Source: Mogibacterium sp. | GTDB lineage: Bacteria > Bacillota > Clostridia > Peptostreptococcales > Anaerovoracaceae | Length of the DNA: 6,468 nt | Assembly: GCA_017434685.1 (NCBI GenBank) | Contig: JAFREV010000074.1 | Span: 1 to 6,468 of the forward strand | Direction: 5' to 3' | Shown: positions 1 to 4,912 of the stretch, piece by piece | Numbering within the stretch: the first letter of the stretch is position 1 | Layout of the letters: each line of letters begins with the position of its first letter | The notes under the pieces: generated by a model | Told to the model about the DNA's origin: nothing | The model's input: only the letters and a program-made list of their open reading frames with translations | The model's database searches: none | Made by a program: the position numbers and the translations under genes

Positions 1-1
1 A

Positions 2-661
2 ACTCTTTCAAGCCGTGAAGCCATAAACTCACAGATGGAGGCCATACTCGATGAAGCTACGGACCCTTGGGGCATTAAGGTTAACAGAGTTGAGCTTAAG
101 AATATCGACCCGCCTAAGGAAATCGAAGAAGTAATGACCAAGCAGATGAGGGCTGAGCGTGAAAGACGTCAGACTGTGCTTGAGGCTCAGGCTCATCAGG
201 AGTCGGTAGTATCAAGAGCCGAGGGTGACAAAAAGGCTAAGGTTCTTGCGGCCGAGGCGGAAAAGGAAGCCAAAATCGCACTCGCACAGGGTGAAGCCGA
301 GTCCATCAGACTGGTATATGAGGCTCAGGCCGACGGACTTGAGAAACTCAAAGAAGCACGCATAGACGAGGGCGTGCTCAGACTCAAAGGTCTTGAGGCT
401 CTGAGGGATGTAGCAGACGGCAGAGCCACGAAGATATACATGCCGACGGACATCACAAAAGCTGTATCCACACTCGGAATAGTGGCTGAATCTCTCGGAA
501 TAGGCGATGCTTCATCTATTGATACGAGCACAAAGCCGGCACCTGCAAAAGCAAAAGACCCTTGCGTGAATGAAGAAACGAGTGCCGTAGGACGTGCAAG
601 TGCTGACGTCGGAGAGGAGATTAGAGTAGATCTCGAGTCGAGGCGCAAAGACATTCTCTAA
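2..661 (+). CDS. SPFH/band-7 domain protein (stomatin/paraslipin-like), 5'-truncated by the window edge
   Basis: The reading frame is open from base 2 with no start codon of its own; about 219 C-terminal residues are visible and the N-terminal membrane anchor and most of the SPFH domain lie upstream. The first residues match the end of an SPFH domain: an REAIN segment, then WGIKVNRVELKNIDPP, where the family typically has a wGi.v.rvelk.i.PP pattern. A long Ala/Glu/Lys-rich coiled coil follows (MRAERERRQ through EAEKEAKIALAQGEAESIRL), then the closing segment ATKIYMPTDI that ends the conserved core in paraslipins. The last 50 or so residues are a low-complexity, probably disordered tail. Family members form membrane-attached oligomeric scaffolds that organise membrane microdomains and proteases; a specific role here is unknown. 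The neighbouring flavoprotein starts 4 bases after the TAA, suggesting co-transcription. An NfeD-type partner often accompanies such genes but could only be upstream, outside the window. The ATG at 35 is an internal codon, not a start. Confidence 0.9.
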   Translation, partial: TLSSREAINSQMEAILDEATDPWGIKVNRVELKNIDPPKEIEEVMTKQMRAERERRQTVLEAQAHQESVVSRAEGDKKAKVLAAEAEKEAKIALAQGEAESIRLVYEAQADGLEKLKEARIDEGVLRLKGLEALRDVADGRATKIYMPTDITKAVSTLGIVAESLGIGDASSIDTSTKPAPAKAKDPCVNEETSAVGRASADVGEEIRVDLESRRKDIL

Positions 662-665
662 AAGG

Positions 666-2261
666 ATGAAATACAGAATCACAGAGATTAAAACAGACAT
701 AGACATGCCCGCAGATGCTCTGCCGGGCATAGTTGCCAAGAGGGTAGGGATATCGGAGAGCGACATAAGCGGATGGGAGCTTAGACGCAAATCCATTGAC
801 TCCAGAAAGAAGCCGCATATACAGTTTGTATATACGGTGGAGTTTGTGACGGACAGACGCCTGAATCCGAAAAAGATTTCAAACCTGAATATTGTCGATG
901 AAGAGGCTGAAGCAGCATCAATCAGGGCACCTGAGCCGGGAGGTGAAATCCTGCACGGGCGCCCTGTTGTAGTTGGTGCGGGCCCGGCGGGTCTCTTCGC
1001 CGCGATGGAACTTGCGGCACACGGATACAAGCCGATTCTCATAGAGAGGGGGCCTTCGATGGAAGAGAGGGTGGCTGCCGTTGACAAGTTCAGAGAAGAG
1101 GGAGTGCTCAATCCCGAGGCCAATATGCTCTTCGGTGAGGGCGGCGCAGGGACATTCTCTGACGGCAAACTCACTACAGGCATCAAAGACGGACTTATCC
1201 GCAAAGTACTCAGAGAGTTTGTCGATGCCGGCGCAGGCGATGAGATAATGTATCTCGCGAAACCGCATATAGGAACGGATGTGCTCAGGAGCGTCATAGT
1301 AAATATAAGGAAGAAAATCGGAGAACTCGGAGGGGAGATAAGATTCAATACCCGACTCGAGAGTTTTGAGATAAAGGACGGCGGATTATGTGCTGTTCGG
1401 ACGGTCAATGTCCGCACGGGAGATGCGGATTATATCGAAACAAACGCACTCGTTCTTGCGATAGGACACAGTGCGAGGGATACATTTGAGATGATAAGAG
1501 ATGCCGGAGCATCGATGCAGCAAAAGGCGTTCTCTATCGGCGTTCGAATGGAGCATCCGCAGGAACTAATTGATGCCGCACAGTACGGGGCAGAGAATAT
1601 GGGTAAACTACCGCCCGCAGACTATAAAATTAACTATAAGGCCTCCAATGGACGGGGAGTGTATTCGTTCTGTATGTGCCCGGGCGGTGAAGTCGTGGTG
1701 TGCAGCACCAAAGACGGAGAACTCTGTGTAAACGGAATGAGCGAAAGGAAGAGAGACTCCGGCTTTGCTAACAGCGGAATCCTCTGCGATGTGAGAACGG
1801 ATGACTTCGGCTCCGATGACGTGCTCGCAGGTGTTCGCTTCCAGGAGAAGTACGAGAGGCTTGCTTTTGAAAACGGAGGAAGGAACTTCTCCCCGCCTTC
1901 GTGCAGAATGGCGGATTTCCTCGAAAAAAGCGAAGGGTCAAAATCCGTTGAGGCATCACTTCCGGAATTTGCCGCAGCTGCGATAAGGGAGGCGGTGCCG
2001 GCTTTTGCAAGGAAGATAAAGGGCTATGACAGCCCGGAAGCGAGGGTGCTTGCGACCGAAACGAGGAGTTCATCTCCTGTCAGGATACTCAGAAATGAAG
2101 AGGGCGTCAGTAGTATTTCTGGAATATATCCTTGTGGAGAGGGCGCAGGATATGCGGGCGGAATAACATCCGCTGCCTGCGACGGAATCAGGACGGCCCA
2201 TCACATAATTGAAAAATTTGCTCCGATTGCTAAAGACTATGGAAATGCACATGCAAAATAG
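666..2261 (+). CDS. FAD-dependent dehydrogenase, COG2509 (uncharacterised NAD(FAD)-utilising dehydrogenase) type
   Basis: Complete 531-residue soluble flavoprotein. Residues 1-95 form the N-terminal domain typical of this group, with the hallmark stretch RRKSIDSRKKPHIQFVYTV (40-58). A Rossmann FAD-binding fold follows: VVVGAGPAG (101-109) supplies the GxGxxG dinucleotide motif and E127 in LIERG is the acidic residue expected to contact the adenosine ribose. Other conserved blocks are FGEGGAGTFSDGKL (156-169), AIGHSARDTFEM (265-276), SFCMCPGGEVV (334-344), NGMSERKRD (356-364) and the C-terminal FAD-closing block YPCGEGAGYAGGITSAACDGIR (488-509). There is no signal peptide or membrane segment, so it is cytosolic. 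The substrate of this family is not established, and I assign none. The start at 666 is chosen because the N-terminus fits the family and no ATG, GTG or TTG lies in frame between it and the upstream stop at 627-629. The AAAAGG sequence abuts the ATG with no spacer, so translation may depend on coupling to the upstream gene. ATG 705 is a poorer alternative. Confidence 0.93.
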   Translation: MKYRITEIKTDIDMPADALPGIVAKRVGISESDISGWELRRKSIDSRKKPHIQFVYTVEFVTDRRLNPKKISNLNIVDEEAEAASIRAPEPGGEILHGRPVVVGAGPAGLFAAMELAAHGYKPILIERGPSMEERVAAVDKFREEGVLNPEANMLFGEGGAGTFSDGKLTTGIKDGLIRKVLREFVDAGAGDEIMYLAKPHIGTDVLRSVIVNIRKKIGELGGEIRFNTRLESFEIKDGGLCAVRTVNVRTGDADYIETNALVLAIGHSARDTFEMIRDAGASMQQKAFSIGVRMEHPQELIDAAQYGAENMGKLPPADYKINYKASNGRGVYSFCMCPGGEVVVCSTKDGELCVNGMSERKRDSGFANSGILCDVRTDDFGSDDVLAGVRFQEKYERLAFENGGRNFSPPSCRMADFLEKSEGSKSVEASLPEFAAAAIREAVPAFARKIKGYDSPEARVLATETRSSSPVRILRNEEGVSSISGIYPCGEGAGYAGGITSAACDGIRTAHHIIEKFAPIAKDYGNAHAK

Positions 2262-2310
2262 CGTAAAATGAGTGTGTAAAGCGAGATGTTTCTTTATGAT
2301 AATCAGAAGG

Positions 2311-2334
2311 AAACGGGAGTATAAACGGGAGTAT
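2311..2334 (+). repeat. 12-bp perfect tandem duplication carrying the ribosome binding site
   Basis: The unit AAACGGGAGTAT occurs twice with no gap (2311-2322 and 2323-2334), immediately upstream of the transporter start codon at 2337. Each copy has a GGGAG Shine-Dalgarno core. The second (2327-2331) sits 5 bases before the ATG and is the working site; the first (2315-2319) is 17 bases away, too far for direct use. An AGAAGG (2305-2310) lies just upstream as a third purine run. The duplication is read directly from the sequence; a regulatory effect is inference. Confidence 0.85.
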
Positions 2335-2336
2335 AG

Positions 2337-3482
2337 ATGAACAAAAAATACAGAGGAAGAAAATGGTATGCATATGCGGTCGCCGGATGTATTGCGGTGG
2401 CTTTTTATGTTTTGCTTACTCATTTCGGGGCAGTGACGCAGGGCATCGCAACATTTATAGGATATTTCAAGGTCGTGTTGATGGGATGCGTTCTGGCGTA
2501 TATCATGAACCCGCTGGCCAAGATGTTCTACTACAAAGTCTTCAAATGGGTAAAAAAAGAAGGCCTTCGCTGGACCATATCGATTGCGATTACCGTAATC
2601 ATCGTAATACTGGTGATAGGCTTCCTGCTCGGAACACTGATACCGCAGCTTATGGACAGCCTTATGATGCTTGTCAATAACTCTGACATGTACCTCGCAT
2701 CTCTGCAAGGTCTGCTTGAGAGTTGGGGACTCGGAGACAGCATTGATCTCGACAAACTGATGAGTTCATCCGGAGCGATAGCCCAAAGAGTTCAGGCATA
2801 TATTAACGAAAATGCAAACACTGTCGTTAACACGACAACGGCAGCCGGTAAAGGCATACTATCCTGGGTAATTGCATTCATACTTTCCGTATATATGCTC
2901 GCTGCCAAGGACAGGCTCAAAGGCGGGATTAATCATCTGCTGAGCACTCTGGTACCGAAGAAGTATTTCAACAGAATGCTTAAATTCTTCTCTCGCTGTG
3001 ACCAGATACTCGTGAGTTACATCGTATCGAGCCTGCTCGATTCACTGATCGTAGGAGTTGTAAATGCGGTATTCATGAGCCTCATGGGAATGCAGTATGT
3101 CGGCCTCATATCCGTAATCGTGGCATTGACAAACCTCATTCCGACATTCGGACCTATCATCGGAGGTGCAATCGGAGCGTTTATACTGGTACTCGTCAAA
3201 CCATGGCACGCACTGGCATTCTTTGTATTCACTCTGGTGCTCCAGTTCGTGGACGGATACATAATAAAACCGAAACTTTTCGGAAGCAGCCTCGGTGTAT
3301 CGGGATTGCTCATACTCATTTCGGTTCTGGTTTGCGGCAATATCGCAGGAGTGGTCGGAATTCTTCTGTCCATCCCGCTCGCAGCTATTCTTAATTTCGT
3401 ATATGTAGATGTGACGCTGCCGTATCTTGAGAAGAGGGCAGCGAAGAGAGAGGCTGCTGAGGCCAAGTCTAAAGCTTCATAG
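2337..3482 (+). CDS. AI-2E (PerM/YdgG) family membrane transporter
   Basis: Complete 381-residue polytopic inner-membrane protein of the AI-2E transporter family (Pfam PF01594, formerly UPF0118). About eight hydrophobic segments are visible: two near the N-terminus (12-28 and 41-57), one at 80-101, then a soluble amphipathic stretch (102-170) typical of the family, and a C-terminal bundle from about 172 to 357. Family signatures are ALTNLIPTFGPIIGGAIGA (263-281), where the canonical IPxxGPxxG loop is present, and QFVDGYIIKPKLFGSSLGVS (303-322), followed by GNIAGVVGILLSIPLAAIL (334-352). The C-terminus (365-381) is a charged Lys/Glu/Ala tail. Some members export autoinducer-2 (E. coli TqsA) and others act as sodium/proton antiporters; the sequence does not tell which applies here. 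The start is supported by GGGAG 5 bases upstream. It lies 75 bases after the flavoprotein gene with no hairpin terminator in between, so read-through is possible. Its last four codons, including the TAG stop, overlap the end of dapB on the other strand. Confidence 0.94.
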   Translation: MNKKYRGRKWYAYAVAGCIAVAFYVLLTHFGAVTQGIATFIGYFKVVLMGCVLAYIMNPLAKMFYYKVFKWVKKEGLRWTISIAITVIIVILVIGFLLGTLIPQLMDSLMMLVNNSDMYLASLQGLLESWGLGDSIDLDKLMSSSGAIAQRVQAYINENANTVVNTTTAAGKGILSWVIAFILSVYMLAAKDRLKGGINHLLSTLVPKKYFNRMLKFFSRCDQILVSYIVSSLLDSLIVGVVNAVFMSLMGMQYVGLISVIVALTNLIPTFGPIIGGAIGAFILVLVKPWHALAFFVFTLVLQFVDGYIIKPKLFGSSLGVSGLLILISVLVCGNIAGVVGILLSIPLAAILNFVYVDVTLPYLEKRAAKREAAEAKSKAS

Positions 3483-4269
3483 ACTCTCTGATGCCGTAGA
3501 GGCCGGCCGGCTTATCCGCCATCCAAATACAGGCATCAACTGCTCCTTTTGCGCAGCCTTTCCAATTCAGGCAGTGGTGAGTAATCTCAAGTCTCTCGCC
3601 CTCGCCGAAGAAATATACGGTATGACTTGATGGTGTGTCACCTCCGCGCATTGCGTGGAAGGTGACTTTTCCTTTTTCGCGAGGATTTCTGCCGAGCGGC
3701 CTGCCGTACACGGCATCCGAGACAAGGTCTCGGCCGACCGCTTCGCCCATAGACTCGATAAGCTCGCGGGCGGTGCCGCTCGGCGCATCGAGTTTCGTAT
3801 TATCGTGCATATCCACTATTTCTATATCCGTAACATCATAGAGTTCGCGTGCGGCCTCCATGATCAGTTTTCTCATGACATTGACCATCCTGTCGGTGTT
3901 GGCCGCTATCATTATAGGAATCTGCTCAGCTGCGGACTCAAGTTTTTCTCTCTGCTCAGGAGTAAAACCGGTTGTGCCTACCACAAGGGCTTTTCTGTGT
4001 CTGATGCAGGCATCGAGAACATTCATGCCGAGTTCCGTTGTAGAAAAATCGCATACCACATCGGCCTGATCAATCACGGATTCCAAATCATCGACTACAG
4101 CCGCACCGACCTTATATCCGATCATCGCGACATCACCGATATCGCTTCCGATATAATCCCTGCCCGCAGGTCCGATTCCGGCTACAATCTCTACTTCTTC
4201 TCTAGCTGCGGCATTGGCCACTATAAGAGATGCCATTTTACCTTTCGGTGCTGTAATAATCAGTTTCAT
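3469..4269 (-). CDS. dapB: 4-hydroxy-tetrahydrodipicolinate reductase (DapB), divergent variant
   Basis: Complete 266-residue enzyme of normal family length. DapB reduces hydroxytetrahydrodipicolinate with NAD(P)H in the diaminopimelate/lysine pathway in the cytosol. Visible motifs are DFST (74-77), VVGTTGF (96-102), and the catalytic signature EIVDMHDNTKLDAPSGTA (150-167), which keeps the catalytic His (H155) and Lys (K159) and the DAPSGT substrate loop. The C-terminal blocks are SSHTVYF (214-220), GERLEITHH (224-232) and GLYGI (256-260). Departures from the E. coli pattern: the N-terminal glycine motif reads A7-x-x-G10-x-x-A13 instead of GxxGxxG, the signature Glu is Asp (D153), the second His after the catalytic one is Asp (D156), and NFS-GVN is replaced by NTDRMVN. 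From memory a similar subgroup exists in Clostridia, so I expect it to be active. The start has GGAG about 7 bases upstream (complement of 4277-4280). It lies 12 bases after the dCMP deaminase stop, as in an operon. Confidence 0.93.
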   Translation of the reverse strand: MKLIITAPKGKMASLIVANAAAREEVEIVAGIGPAGRDYIGSDIGDVAMIGYKVGAAVVDDLESVIDQADVVCDFSTTELGMNVLDACIRHRKALVVGTTGFTPEQREKLESAAEQIPIMIAANTDRMVNVMRKLIMEAARELYDVTDIEIVDMHDNTKLDAPSGTARELIESMGEAVGRDLVSDAVYGRPLGRNPREKGKVTFHAMRGGDTPSSHTVYFFGEGERLEITHHCLNWKGCAKGAVDACIWMADKPAGLYGIRESMKL

Positions 4270-4281
4270 ATAGACACTCCG

Positions 4282-4782
4282 TTATTGGCTTTCTTCGCGG
4301 TAATCGAGTTCAAGCTCTTTCATCTTCGGTTCGAACTTTGTCAGTTTAACACCTGCCGTCCTGAGCATCAGCTTGGATGCCTTAACGCCCGGTGTGTCTG
4401 CGTATTTATCCGAAAGATACACAACCTCGGATATTCCCGATTGAATTATGGCTTTGGCACATTCGTTGCAAGGGAAGAGCGCCACATAGATGCGTGCATT
4501 TCTCAAATCCTTACCCTGTGCATTCAAGATGGCGTTTAATTCCGCATGCACCACATACGGATATTTGGTGATTTCACCCTCTCTGTCCCATGGGAACTCG
4601 TCATCCGAGCACCCTTTAGGAAAACCGTTGTAACCTGTTGCCAGTATTACATTGGCATTATCCACTATGCAGGCTCCCACCTGCGTACTCGGATCCTTGC
4701 TTCTCTTGGCTGCGAGCAGTGCAATCCCCATAAAATATTCGTCCCAACTGATGTAATCGCTTCTCTTTTTAGTCTTACCCAT
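4282..4782 (-). CDS. dCMP deaminase (deoxycytidylate deaminase, ComEB-like)
   Basis: Complete 166-residue cytosolic zinc enzyme that converts dCMP to dUMP, the substrate of thymidylate synthase. The zinc and catalytic motifs are intact: HAE at 79-81 (H79 zinc ligand, E81 proton shuttle) and PCNEC at 104-108 (C105 and C108 zinc ligands). The glycine-rich nucleotide loop SKDPSTQVGACIV (28-40) and GYNGFPKGCSDDEFPW (50-65) are those of true dCMP deaminases, not of tRNA adenosine or cytidine deaminases; YVALFPC and SDKYAD strengthen this. GYNG is the region that binds the dCTP activator or dTTP inhibitor in allosteric homologues, so feedback control is plausible. Length is normal. In Bacillus the homologue is called comEB, but no competence genes are seen here. 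The start has an AGGAGG site 9 bases upstream (complement of 4792-4797) and a good promoter beyond it. It is the first gene of a likely two-gene unit with dapB. Confidence 0.96.
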   Translation of the reverse strand: MGKTKKRSDYISWDEYFMGIALLAAKRSKDPSTQVGACIVDNANVILATGYNGFPKGCSDDEFPWDREGEITKYPYVVHAELNAILNAQGKDLRNARIYVALFPCNECAKAIIQSGISEVVYLSDKYADTPGVKASKLMLRTAGVKLTKFEPKMKELELDYREESQ

Positions 4783-4806
4783 ATTAATCGGCCTCCTCTG
4801 TCATCT

Positions 4807-4818
4807 GATTGTACAATC
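4807..4818. promoter_or_regulatory. Perfect 12-bp palindrome over the minus-strand -10 box, candidate operator
   Basis: GATTGTACAATC is its own reverse complement. It covers the -10 hexamer of the minus-strand promoter, so a bound dimeric repressor would block polymerase. A second, weaker dyad CTGC-N5-GCAG (4818-4830) fills most of that promoter's spacer. No regulator family can be named from the site. The palindrome is certain; its use as an operator is inference, and part of the symmetry could be coincidental. Confidence 0.35.
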
Positions 4819-4836
4819 TGCCTTATGCAGTTTCAA
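4808..4836 (-). promoter_or_regulatory. SigA-type promoter for the dCMP deaminase-dapB unit
   Basis: On the minus strand TTGAAA (complement of 4831-4836) and TACAAT (complement of 4808-4813) are separated by exactly 17 bases, close to the TTGACA-17-TATAAT consensus. Transcription would begin near 4801, giving a leader of about 19 bases that contains little besides the AGGAGG site. The -10 box lies inside a perfect palindrome (4807-4818). Prediction from pattern only. Confidence 0.65.
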
Positions 4837-4845
4837 GCATCCGCC

Positions 4846-4875
4846 TTGAAGAAAGCCTCTGTTTGATGTTACAAT
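4846..4875 (+). promoter_or_regulatory. SigA-type promoter with extended -10 for the DUF2207 gene
   Basis: TTGAAG (4846-4851) and TACAAT (4870-4875) are 18 bases apart, and TGT just before the -10 box makes an extended -10 element. Transcription would begin near 4882, leaving a leader of about 31 bases before the ATG at 4913. A weaker alternative -10, TATAAA at 4892-4897, lies downstream. Prediction from pattern only. Confidence 0.55.
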
Positions 4876-4912
4876 ATGTGCCGACTGTTTATATAAAAAG
4901 CTGATTATATTA

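Noticed and set aside
512..1417. Long minus-strand open frame (301 codons) opposite the SPFH tail and flavoprotein
   Set aside because: It is antisense to two well-supported genes. Its Ser/Pro/Leu-rich composition is what reverse reading of their codons gives, and it has no recognisable domain.
2262..2336. Possible promoter before the transporter (TATGAT at 2295-2300)
   Set aside because: The -10-like box is good, but no -35 hexamer resembling TTGACA lies 16-18 bases upstream and there is no extended -10. It is too weak to annotate; read-through from upstream is equally likely.
3502..3511. Palindrome GCCGGCCGGC near the convergent junction, considered as a bidirectional terminator
   Set aside because: It has no loop and no following T-run on either strand, and it lies in dapB codons for the conserved C-terminal region before GLY.
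4270..4281. Space before dapB checked for a lysine riboswitch
   Set aside because: Only 12 bases separate dapB from the deaminase stop codon, far too short for a riboswitch. The region upstream of the deaminase also lacks room between promoter and start.
3655..4539. Plus-strand open frame (294 codons) spanning the reverse of dapB and part of the dCMP deaminase gene
   Set aside because: It crosses the boundary of two convincing genes, is rich in His, Phe and Cys in a way typical of antisense frames, and shows no family motif.
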